Origin: Oscillospiraceae bacterium
Lineage (GTDB): Bacteria; Bacillota; Clostridia; UMGS1883
Length of the DNA: 35,851 nt
NCBI GenBank assembly: GCA_015069065.1
Contig: SVJI01000002.1
Coordinates: forward strand, 1-35,851
Direction: 5' to 3'
The notes beneath the pieces are model-generated. The model ran no database searches. It had not been told where the DNA came from and saw nothing but the letters and a program-made list of their open reading frames with translations. Below, in pieces: positions 7,712-15,478 of the stretch. Numbering within the stretch: the stretch's first letter is position 1; the number at the start of each line of letters is the position of its first letter. A program made the position numbers and the translations under genes.

Positions 7712-9592
7712 TTATTCAAAATCATACCATTTATCGGGGATAAATCCATTATCATCACCCTCGACGGGAATCATTATTCCATATCCGCCGTGGCTTACAT
7801 AACTGTCAAAATTTCTCTGCATATAAAGAAGTTCTCCACGCTCGGGAATATCATAATGCTTTAAAGCCTTGTATCCGCTTTCATCGTCCTCGTAATTTTC
7901 CCTGCACTCGAGGTCAGAATATCGAAATGCCATACGCATAAGACGAACATTGTTACGTGCTGCTTCATTTTCCGCTTCATTAAGTGCTTTTTCAAAGCCT
8001 TGGTACATTCTTTCTTTATCAATATGCTCCATCAAATATATTCCTGCTCGCATAATTTCGCTCTGTCCATCAAGCACACTTTCTGCATAGCGAATATTTT
8101 TAGCGATGTATTTTCCGCCTTTTCCAAATATTCGGCAGAAAAGAGAAAGGTTATCATCAAGCGATTTTTTAGTGTCGTATGCCGTTCTTCCATATGTGTA
8201 GAAATTAAATATATTATTCCATAGGTTATATACCTCAAGTTGGGTCTCTGTACCGTCTATTCCCTTTTCAATAAATCGTCTGCACATTGCCTGCATTTCA
8301 TCTGCCATAGGGATATAGCGCTGTCTGCCGGGATATACGCCCATAAAATAATCGTAATAAGTAACATTGGCGCCTATAGCTTTCCAATTAAGAAGATTTT
8401 TCTCAAAAAATGTTCCTGCAAGGCACGTGCCGTCAGGTTTTCCTATTGTGCGAAGTCCTGAAATATGCCATGTAGCCTCTGTTACAGAGACATTCTTTTC
8501 AAGAGTGATATTTGTAGGTGGTTCCCAAAGGTCGGTGTATGACATCATATTAAGCTCTACATCGCTATGCGCTTTTTTAAGACGCTTTGCAATTTCATTT
8601 ATCATATGTGCATAGTTTTCGACCTTGGAAAATCCTTTACACTTTTCACAACAACACTGCGGTGCGGTGCCATCCTTGTTAAGAAGCGCAAAGCTCTTTA
8701 CCTGCGGATTTTGTGTAAACCACTCTATCAGGTTACTTGAAATCTCTTCAATCATTTCCTCATTTCTTGAACAAAGTACCATCTGTCCCCAGTGATTTAC
8801 CATTTCAAAACGAGTTCCATCCTCTGTCATTTTATAATATTCGGGATGTGTTTCGTAGTAATGCTCTGAAAAATACTTATTTCCTTTTTGAGGGAGAAGG
8901 GTGTCAATAGCATCGTGATGCCCTACCTTAAAGAGAATACCCCTTTTTATTGCAGCGTCGAGCATGCCGTTTCCTTTCAGATGCTCATAAACACTGTTCC
9001 AAGTGTAGATATAGTTATATCTGTTCTTTGAAAGCCAATCGAGGAATTTAAAATCAAGCTCATAATCTGCCCCAGTTCCGTGTGCAGAATACTGTGCAAC
9101 AGCGCATCTGTAAGGAATATCGGCACACTTCTTAGTATAGAAAATGTCCTTTATTTCAAATTCATCCTTTTTAGGAATATATTCGCCGCCGCTGACACCT
9201 TCTTTTATATATGCTGCAAGGGAGCATCCCAAAAATCTTTCTAAGAATTCATACACTGCATAGAGCGTGCCTCTTTCGCATTCATTTATATTTTTGGAGC
9301 TTCCCGCAAGAACAAGGCAGTTTTCATATGATTTTATGAATATGCCCTCGGGGCCCGGTACAAGGCTGTCAAATTCAATTTCGGATATATATTCCTTTGT
9401 AATTAAATTTCTTTCAGGTCCACCGATTAAAATACAATTCTCTGACAAAGTTTTTGTATCGGTACATATTGAAAGCTCTGCCCCGAAAATTATCTTTATG
9501 TATTTTTGTAATTCCTCTGCTGCAAATATTTCCCTTGATGTTGCGTTATTAGGTATTATAATTATTTCCTTGCTTTTGCTGTTTAAAATCAT
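7712..9592 (-). CDS. DUF4838-type glycoside hydrolase (GH163-like), cytoplasmic
   Basis: 626 residues without a signal peptide. The N-terminal ~130 residues match the GH67N-like alpha/beta domain (AAEELQKYIKIIFGAELSI; ERGTLYAVYEFLERFLGC at about 106-123). The central part carries the DUF4838 pattern: FKVGHHDAIDTLLP (221-234), CCCEKCKGF (313-321) and MSYTDLWEPP (350-359). A helical region follows to the end. As I recall, DUF4838 proteins founded family GH163, endo-beta-N-acetylglucosaminidases acting on N-glycans in Bacteroides; other members are uncharacterised. The nagB-nagA pair just downstream fits release of GlcNAc-containing sugars. The GGGAGG ribosome site lies in a small hairpin-rich leader (9594-9626). 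The family call is fairly strong; specificity is inferred. Confidence 0.7.
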   Translation of the reverse strand: MILNSKSKEIIIIPNNATSREIFAAEELQKYIKIIFGAELSICTDTKTLSENCILIGGPERNLITKEYISEIEFDSLVPGPEGIFIKSYENCLVLAGSSKNINECERGTLYAVYEFLERFLGCSLAAYIKEGVSGGEYIPKKDEFEIKDIFYTKKCADIPYRCAVAQYSAHGTGADYELDFKFLDWLSKNRYNYIYTWNSVYEHLKGNGMLDAAIKRGILFKVGHHDAIDTLLPQKGNKYFSEHYYETHPEYYKMTEDGTRFEMVNHWGQMVLCSRNEEMIEEISSNLIEWFTQNPQVKSFALLNKDGTAPQCCCEKCKGFSKVENYAHMINEIAKRLKKAHSDVELNMMSYTDLWEPPTNITLEKNVSVTEATWHISGLRTIGKPDGTCLAGTFFEKNLLNWKAIGANVTYYDYFMGVYPGRQRYIPMADEMQAMCRRFIEKGIDGTETQLEVYNLWNNIFNFYTYGRTAYDTKKSLDDNLSLFCRIFGKGGKYIAKNIRYAESVLDGQSEIMRAGIYLMEHIDKERMYQGFEKALNEAENEAARNNVRLMRMAFRYSDLECRENYEDDESGYKALKHYDIPERGELLYMQRNFDSYVSHGGYGIMIPVEGDDNGFIPDKWYDFE

Positions 9593-9593
9593 A

Positions 9594-9626
9594 GTTCTGC
9601 CTCCCAGAGAACAACTTATTTTCTCT
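9594..9626 (-). promoter_or_regulatory. Alternative hairpins at the ribosome site of the DUF4838 gene
   Basis: In the leftward RNA, AGAGAA and TTCTCT (positions 9621-9626 and 9606-9611) can pair. The second arm overlaps GTTCT (9608-9612), which can instead pair with AGAAC (9594-9598) and hold the GGGAGG ribosome site in a loop. The two stems exclude each other. They are short, so this may be chance. Confidence 0.25.
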
Positions 9627-9666
9627 AACAGTATTAATTGAGTTCATTCTTCACAAATTACCAAAA

Positions 9667-10554
9667 TTATATTTCATCTTTTAATTTAAACAAACGAATT
9701 GCGTTTTCTCTGCATATTTTACGGTAATTTTCTTCACTGATACAACCTTTTTCCAAGGAGGCATCAAGCCAATCTGAAAGATATGTTTCCTGATGTGCAC
9801 GGCATATATCCGTTCCGAACATCAGTCTATCGGAAAATTCTTCAATAAAACGGTATGCAAAATCACTGTCTCGTGACATTGCGTTATAACCGCTTCCTGC
9901 AGAAAGGTCGCAGTAAAGGTTGGGGTAATGGCGCATAAGTTCAACCACTCTTCCCGCATTCACTTTACCTGTGACATAGTCGCCACGGTTTTCCTCGGTA
10001 ACATTGTCACCGATCTCGTTCCAGAAGCACTGCGAATGGCCCATAATTGTTAGGTTAGGATACTTTTTCAACATTTTTTCAAGACGTGGCAAACCCAAAT
10101 CGTCAATAATTCCGTATTCCTCTCCTTTACCGCATGCAAAATGAATAGTCACGGGCATATCACACTGGGCACAGTGATAGAACAGATTATCCATAAGGGG
10201 GGCATCCGCATATATATTTGCAGTCAATTCTCCTACCCCTATTGCACCACGGCTCTTGTAATCAAGCAAAAGCTCCGAAAAATCAGTGGCAGGTGAATTC
10301 TGCCCCATTCTGGGGTCAATGTTACAAAACCAATAAAAAGTATCAGAATACTTGTTCGCAAGATACTCCATTTCTTCATTCGTCTGAATGCAGTAATGGG
10401 CTTCCGGACTGATAAGCGGTAGCAAAAATCCTTTATCTATACCAAGCTCAGTATAGCTTTCTTTGATTTCCTCCGGTTGCACAAGAATACATCCCGAATG
10501 CAACTTTGCACCATTCCACATACTTGAATGAATATGTACATCAATTTTTTTCAT
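9667..10554 (-). CDS. Amidohydrolase-2-family metal-dependent hydrolase
   Basis: 295 residues when started at ATG 10554, which has a GAGGG ribosome site; an upstream frame to 10656 is out of keeping with the family. The TIM-barrel metal motifs are present: DVHIH (His7, His9), HFACG (His138), MGHSQCFW (His173) and FGTDI (Asp249). The family (PF04909) hydrolyses or decarboxylates many small substrates, and sugar-lactone hydrolysis is one recurrent role next to Gfo/Idh enzymes. No signal peptide, so cytoplasmic. It follows the GH109-like gene by about 110 bases. The substrate is unknown; a lactone or acyl-sugar is a guess from context. Confidence 0.8.
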   Translation of the reverse strand: MKKIDVHIHSSMWNGAKLHSGCILVQPEEIKESYTELGIDKGFLLPLISPEAHYCIQTNEEMEYLANKYSDTFYWFCNIDPRMGQNSPATDFSELLLDYKSRGAIGVGELTANIYADAPLMDNLFYHCAQCDMPVTIHFACGKGEEYGIIDDLGLPRLEKMLKKYPNLTIMGHSQCFWNEIGDNVTEENRGDYVTGKVNAGRVVELMRHYPNLYCDLSAGSGYNAMSRDSDFAYRFIEEFSDRLMFGTDICRAHQETYLSDWLDASLEKGCISEENYRKICRENAIRLFKLKDEI

Positions 10555-10665
10555 GCGTTTGCCCTCTTTCTGCTGTAATTTCATTCTCTGCTTTTTTGCA
10601 AAAGCTTTATAACACCCGTACGTTCTTATACCTGTCTGTATAACAACATAATTCACATAAATTCA

Positions 10666-11859
10666 TTATTCCTTTACCCATTTTCCATTTGTGAAATCGG
10701 GAATTTCAACCATTTGATTACCGAGTATAATTGACTTTTCAGAAAGGGGTGTAATGCACATCCAGCTTACGGTATCATATACATCAATAGGCATAGGCTT
10801 GTTTTCGATAACGCACTCAACAAAATCCTTAACCACAAGGTAATCCATACCGCCATGTCCCTTTTGAACACCCTGCTTCAGATATTCTTTCCATACGGGA
10901 TGGTCATATTGCTCTGCATACTTTTCTCCATTGTCCCAGTTTGGTTTCCAATTAAACTCATCTAATTCTTCACCATCAAAAACAAAAGAATTATTTCTTT
11001 CATCATAGAAAGCCTTCGTTCCATGCACGCAAAGATTACGGGTATAATATCTTGGAAGTGTAGTATCAAGAGTAAGTGTGATTGTTTCCCCGTGGGCACA
11101 CTTGATTATAGTTGTAATAACGTCGCCCTGCTCGAAAACCGTATTAACCAGAGTTTCATCATCAGGGTAGTTTTTCATAATATATTCGTGAAGCCCCGCA
11201 CTCTTAGATGCAACGGAAATCAGTGAAACCATTCTGTTACCCTTATTTATACCAAGCATCTGCGCAATGGGACCAAGCTCATGTGTAGGATAATTTTCGC
11301 AGTTTCTGTTTTTATAGTTACGGAATCTGTAGTGCCTGTTCTTTATTCCGTTTGAAACTTCGTTTCTTAAATCGTGGCAATATGCACCGTCACAGTGGAC
11401 TATTGTGCCAAAAAGCCCCTGCTCAATCATATTAAGCAGCATCATTTCACGTCTGCCGTAGCAACAGTTTTCAAGCATCATGATAGGAGTTTTTGTTTCC
11501 TCGTATGTTTTAACAAGCTCCCAACACTGCTCTATAGAGTAGGCACCGCCCACCTCAAGGCCAACACACTTTCCCTTCTTCATAGCATAAACTGCAACGG
11601 GAACGTGCATTTCCCATGCGGCAAAAATCATAATTGCCTCTACATCATTTGAATCTATAACTTCTTTATAATCAGCTGTATTGAGTGAGGGTCTGTAGCC
11701 GCATTTTTCATTTATGTGGTCAGATGCTCGCTGCACTCTGTCATCATACACATCGCAAAGCGCAGTAATTTCAATATTATCCAGTTCTACCAGAACATTT
11801 TCCAAAACGTCATAACCACGTTTTCCTAATCCTACAATACCGATTTTTAACTTTTTCAT
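10666..11859 (-). CDS. GH109-like NAD-dependent glycosidase (Gfo/Idh/MocA fold)
   Basis: 397 residues from ATG 11859 (ribosome site AAGGAG eight bases upstream). The N-terminal Rossmann domain has GIVGLGKRGYDVL (7-19). The usual EKP is replaced by LEVGGA (101-106), followed by CWELV (112-116), ENCCYGRREMMLLNM (130-144), GAYCHDLR (158-165) and NYPTHELGPI (189-198). This ordered set matches GH109 alpha-N-acetylgalactosaminidases, which cleave by NAD-dependent oxidation-elimination; His193 in PTHELGPI corresponds to the family's key His. There is no signal peptide, so it would act on imported oligosaccharides. It directly follows the importer genes (16-base gap to the permease, counted from the longer frame). 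Family fairly certain; N-acetylgalactosamine specificity inferred. Confidence 0.8.
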   Translation of the reverse strand: MKKLKIGIVGLGKRGYDVLENVLVELDNIEITALCDVYDDRVQRASDHINEKCGYRPSLNTADYKEVIDSNDVEAIMIFAAWEMHVPVAVYAMKKGKCVGLEVGGAYSIEQCWELVKTYEETKTPIMMLENCCYGRREMMLLNMIEQGLFGTIVHCDGAYCHDLRNEVSNGIKNRHYRFRNYKNRNCENYPTHELGPIAQMLGINKGNRMVSLISVASKSAGLHEYIMKNYPDDETLVNTVFEQGDVITTIIKCAHGETITLTLDTTLPRYYTRNLCVHGTKAFYDERNNSFVFDGEELDEFNWKPNWDNGEKYAEQYDHPVWKEYLKQGVQKGHGGMDYLVVKDFVECVIENKPMPIDVYDTVSWMCITPLSEKSIILGNQMVEIPDFTNGKWVKE

Positions 11860-11893
11860 ATATTTATCTCCTTGCATTCACACGATTAAAATC

Positions 11894-12844
11894 TTACCAC
11901 AAGCTTGTATCGCTAAGCTTTTTACTTATTATATTAGTCGCTACCAAAAACATAAGATTTATTACCGAGTTAAACATATTAACTGCGGTGGAAAAGCTCC
12001 AGCTTTGTTCAAGCAGACCTTTTCTGTAGACATATGTAGATATAACATCTGCTGTATCCATTACAACGTCATTGTAAAGGAGAATTATCTTCTCATAACC
12101 TACATTTAATATTCCGCCCATTCGCATAATCAGCATTATGATAATTGTAGGCAAAATTCCGGGAAGTGTTACGTGCCAAAGCTGCTTTAGCTTTCCTGCA
12201 CCATCGATTGAAGCTGCTTCATACAAAGACGGATTTACGCCTGTAAGTGCGGCAAGATAAATAATAGAATTCCATCCTATTTCCTGCCATATACCTGAAC
12301 CTACATATATAGGAACAAAGAACGATGGATTTAAAAGCAGATTTTCCTTCGGCGCTCCAAAAAGCGACAACAAGTTTGTAATTACACCCGTATCCATAGA
12401 AAACGATTTTACCATACCGCAAACAACAACCAGTGAAATAAAGTGCGGCATATATGAAATATTCTGAACAACCTTTGAAAAGCCCTGTGATTTTAGTTCA
12501 TTCATCAGAAGTGCTAAAATAATCGCTGCCGGAAACTCCACAACAAGCATTGTAAGGCTGATTGTTATGGTATTGCTCAAGAGTGAGAAAAACGAGGGCG
12601 CTGAAAAGAAATTTACAAAATGCTTAAATCCAACCCACGGACTTCCCAAAACGCCAAGTCGGGGTGTATAATCCTTAAATGCAATTAGTGCACCATACAT
12701 TGGTCCATAATGGAATATAGCGTAATAAATCAGCATCGGAAGTATAATCAGATATAAAGCTTTGTTTTTGATAAAATCTTTTTTTACCATAGAAAGCCAG
12801 CTGACCTTGTTTTTATTGATTAGATTTTTCGTACTTTTTTCCAA
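11894..12844 (-). CDS. ABC sugar transporter permease, LplB type
   Basis: 316 residues, about six membrane helices, first near residues 30-48 (LYLIILPMLIYYAIFHYGPM). It carries the binding-protein-dependent permease EAA motif (YEAASIDGAGKLKQLWHVTL, about 205-225), which contacts the ATPase. The start is a TTG at 12844 preceded by AAAGGAG, with the ribosome site overlapping the stop of the upstream permease gene (five-base gap). LplB-type permeases import complex oligosaccharides with a large lipoprotein and a second LplC/YtcP-type permease, both present upstream. No ATPase gene is found; such systems usually share an MsmX-like ATPase encoded elsewhere. Confidence 0.9.
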   Translation of the reverse strand: MEKSTKNLINKNKVSWLSMVKKDFIKNKALYLIILPMLIYYAIFHYGPMYGALIAFKDYTPRLGVLGSPWVGFKHFVNFFSAPSFFSLLSNTITISLTMLVVEFPAAIILALLMNELKSQGFSKVVQNISYMPHFISLVVVCGMVKSFSMDTGVITNLLSLFGAPKENLLLNPSFFVPIYVGSGIWQEIGWNSIIYLAALTGVNPSLYEAASIDGAGKLKQLWHVTLPGILPTIIIMLIMRMGGILNVGYEKIILLYNDVVMDTADVISTYVYRKGLLEQSWSFSTAVNMFNSVINLMFLVATNIISKKLSDTSLW

Positions 12845-12849
12845 TTATA

Positions 12850-13731
12850 TCACTCCTTTACTGCGCCAATCATAACACCCTTGGTAAAGAATTTCTGTAC
12901 AAAGGGGTATACAATCAAAATCGGAACCGTTGCAACCACAATAGTTGCATATTTAATAGTTTCACTGAGTGCATACTGGTCAGTTGCCGTCGGGTCAGAC
13001 ATTGCACCCACATCATTTTGTATAAGTATCTCTCTGAGTATCAGCTGCAATGGATAGAGTGCTCTGTCCTTCAGATAAATACTTGCGTTGAACCAGGAAT
13101 TCCATCTGTCAACTGTGTAGTAAAGCAGTATAACTGCCAAAATAGACTTTGAAAGCGGCACAACAACCTGCGCCATTACACGAAAATGTCCTGCTCCCTC
13201 TAAAAGGGCGCTTTCAACAAGACTTTCGGGGACCTGCGAAAACGAGGTTTTTAAAACTATCAGATTATATGTACTGACAGCAAGCGGCAAAATAACTGCC
13301 AGAAAACTGTTATTAAGCCCAAGTGTCCTTGAAATCAATAAGTAGCTGGGGATAAGTCCGCCATTAAAGAACATTGTAATGGTAACAAGCTTCATTATGA
13401 GCTTATTCCAATATACATCCTTTCTTGAAAGCGTATATGCACCCATCGTTGTAATAATCATATTAACTGCCACGCCGCCTACAACTATAATCAGGGTATT
13501 TATATAGCCCTGCATAATCATAGGATTTTTAAATATTCCGATATAGGCATCTGTAGTAAAGCCAATCGGTGCAAAAAGTGCTTTGGAATGACCTAAAAGA
13601 AGGTCGCCGTTACTAAATGAGGCACAAATTACATACCAGAACGGATAAATCATAATAAAGCATAATAAAAGCATAAAGCAAATATTAAATACGTTGAAAA
13701 TCCGCCACGATAAAGACTCTTTAATTTTCAT
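12850..13731 (-). CDS. ABC sugar transporter permease, LplC/YtcP type
   Basis: 293 residues with about six membrane helices, first at residues 15-35 (FMLLLCFIMIYPFWYVICAS). The EAA-loop equivalent is ESALLEGAGHFRVMAQVVVP (about 187-206), and the C-terminus (FVQKFFTKGVMIGAVKE) is the classic end of YtcP/LplC-type permeases. The ATG at 13731 has a GGGAGGAG ribosome site. It forms the heterodimeric channel with the following gene. A stem-loop (13773-13821) separates it from the binding-protein gene upstream, which would let the lipoprotein be made in excess. Confidence 0.9.
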   Translation of the reverse strand: MKIKESLSWRIFNVFNICFMLLLCFIMIYPFWYVICASFSNGDLLLGHSKALFAPIGFTTDAYIGIFKNPMIMQGYINTLIIVVGGVAVNMIITTMGAYTLSRKDVYWNKLIMKLVTITMFFNGGLIPSYLLISRTLGLNNSFLAVILPLAVSTYNLIVLKTSFSQVPESLVESALLEGAGHFRVMAQVVVPLSKSILAVILLYYTVDRWNSWFNASIYLKDRALYPLQLILREILIQNDVGAMSDPTATDQYALSETIKYATIVVATVPILIVYPFVQKFFTKGVMIGAVKE

Positions 13732-13772
13732 CTAACTCTCCTCCCTGAGGTATAAACAATCAAAATCTACGG

Positions 13773-13821
13773 TGTCGGGCACAAATATATCAGCGCCCTG
13801 CCTTACCACAAGGCGCCGACA
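13773..13821 (-). promoter_or_regulatory. Intergenic stem-loop after the binding-protein gene
   Basis: Nested inverted repeats fill the 102-base gap: TGTCGG (13773-13778) with CCGACA (13816-13821), and inside it GCGCC (13793-13797) with GGCGC (13812-13816) or GCCTT with AAGGC. No U-run follows on the leftward RNA, so it is not a full terminator. It resembles the 3'-stabilising hairpins found between binding-protein and permease genes. Confidence 0.45.
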
Positions 13822-13833
13822 TACCTGCTCTAG

Positions 13834-15411
13834 TTATCTCTTCATATATCTTTCGTAAGCTGACTGCTGAATTTCAACAGCACGCTTTATATTAAGCTTT
13901 TCAATTTGCTTAATAAATGCATCGTAATTTTCAAAGCTTTCCACACCCATAATAAATTTGGTAATCATCTGGTTAACATACTTATTAACCTCATTCATTA
14001 TAGAAGCATATTCGGATGATTCGTCCGTACTGGGTGTGACATTGGGTATACGGTGCTTCATAGATTCATCATATCCCTTTACCCACTCATCAAGTGCGGC
14101 CTTCTGCTGAGGAAGCTGATAATACTGATTAAGGTATTCCTCGCTTACTACGAAGGAGCCGCCGCTTCCTGCCTTAACATTCATTGCGAGCATCTGCGAC
14201 ATTGAAAGTCCCTCAGTATTCTTAGTAATTTTTTCTGTATAAACAGGCTTTCCGTCAACCATTGTGTAGGTATCGCCTTCAACACCGAAGTTTGAGAAAA
14301 GCTGTCCTTCCTCTGTATAAGCATAGTCAAGAACCTTTGCAGCAAGCTGGGGATACTCGCTCTGTGCAGAAATAGCAGAAACAGAGGACAGTCCCACCGG
14401 ATATGAAACAGGAATATATGCATTCATTTTTCCGCTTTCCTTTGCGGGGTATCTGACGCCTGCCAGTTCAAACTTCTCATCCTTTTGTACACCTGATACC
14501 ATAAACTGTCCTATCTGACGACCACCACTGAGGAAGGAAGCACCTGTTTCACCGTTTAAGAGCTGACTTCCAAGCATTTTATCATCAATAGCTACAATAT
14601 TTTTATCAAGTAGGCCTTTCTTATACCATCTGCTCAGTGTTTCGAGTGCCTCCTTATATTCAGGCTCAATCGGGCCGAATTTAACCTTACCGTTATCTAT
14701 ATACATTTCAGGAACTGCTTCAAGCAGTGTAAACATATAATAAGATCCGGTTTCATAGTTGAAAGAAAGTGGTGCTGCTGCTCCTTTTTTCTCCTTAAAT
14801 GCTGTCAGCATATTTTCCCAATCCTCAACTGTTTCAGGCATTTTAAGACCTAATTCCTCAATCCAATCCTTTCTTATTGTAGGACCTGCTGTTGACACAA
14901 GCTTGGGCGAGGACTGAATAAGAGGAAAGCCGTAGAGCTGACCCTCATCAGTTGTTATCTGTCTTTTATAGGCTTCGTTTCCCTCAAGTATAGCGCTCAG
15001 TGCAGGCATATATTCCTTATATTCGTTAAGAGGAATGATAACACCGTCATTTATTGCTTTTGTGGGGCCACCTGCATACAGGCTGCTCCAGTTTACTTCC
15101 ATAATATCTGCATATTCACCCGATGCAATCATAAGGTTAAACGCCTCTGCAAGCTGACCTGATGCAGGCTGAATATATTCGATATTAACGCCCGTTCTTT
15201 TTGTGAATTCCTTTGCAAAATTTGTTTCTCCGTAATTTGAAACCATTGTTGTAAGGCTTGCGGGGGGATTACGGAAATATGTCAGTGTAACATCTGTCTC
15301 AATAGGATATGTATCTATGTTTTCTACAGTGCCGCTGCTTTCCTGCTTGCCTCCTGTGCAGGCGGTAAAAAGCAGACACACACATAATAAAAGCATAACA
15401 ATTCTTTTCAT
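13834..15411 (-). CDS. Extracellular solute-binding lipoprotein (family 1, LplA type)
   Basis: 525 residues. A lipoprotein signal peptide ends in LLFTACTGG, with Cys19 as the acylated residue, followed by a Ser/Gly/Glu linker. The mature part is a large two-lobed sugar-binding protein with typical family-1 patterns (FAKEFTKRTGVNIEYI; GEYADIMEVNW; DEGQLYGFP; RKDWIEELGLKMPETVEDWE). Length of about 525 is characteristic of LplA/YtcQ proteins that bind oligosaccharides rather than monosaccharides. It sits on the outer face of the membrane and feeds the two permeases encoded next. The ATG at 15411 has GGAGAAGG, and a strong hairpin lies just upstream (15435-15463). Confidence 0.9.
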   Translation of the reverse strand: MKRIVMLLLCVCLLFTACTGGKQESSGTVENIDTYPIETDVTLTYFRNPPASLTTMVSNYGETNFAKEFTKRTGVNIEYIQPASGQLAEAFNLMIASGEYADIMEVNWSSLYAGGPTKAINDGVIIPLNEYKEYMPALSAILEGNEAYKRQITTDEGQLYGFPLIQSSPKLVSTAGPTIRKDWIEELGLKMPETVEDWENMLTAFKEKKGAAAPLSFNYETGSYYMFTLLEAVPEMYIDNGKVKFGPIEPEYKEALETLSRWYKKGLLDKNIVAIDDKMLGSQLLNGETGASFLSGGRQIGQFMVSGVQKDEKFELAGVRYPAKESGKMNAYIPVSYPVGLSSVSAISAQSEYPQLAAKVLDYAYTEEGQLFSNFGVEGDTYTMVDGKPVYTEKITKNTEGLSMSQMLAMNVKAGSGGSFVVSEEYLNQYYQLPQQKAALDEWVKGYDESMKHRIPNVTPSTDESSEYASIMNEVNKYVNQMITKFIMGVESFENYDAFIKQIEKLNIKRAVEIQQSAYERYMKR

Positions 15412-15434
15412 TATCGTCCTTCTCCTTTTTCACT

Positions 15435-15463
15435 GTGTGAGCCGATTGGAAATCGACCCACAC
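15435..15463 (-). promoter_or_regulatory. 13-bp tri-loop hairpin 5' of the binding-protein gene
   Basis: Arms 15435-15447 and 15451-15463 flank a three-base loop. On the + strand two positions mismatch (42/56 and 40/58), but in the leftward RNA both become G-U pairs, giving 13 uninterrupted pairs. That bias supports a function in the leftward transcript. No U-run follows, so it is not a terminator. It sits about ten bases before the ribosome site and could be a processing or 5'-stabilising element. Confidence 0.55.
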
Positions 15464-15478
15464 TACGATTATGTTTAA

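Noticed and set aside
11023..11652. Rightward frames inside the GH109-like gene and similar antisense frames throughout the cargo
   Set aside because: They are shadows of well-supported leftward genes and lack ribosome sites and domains.
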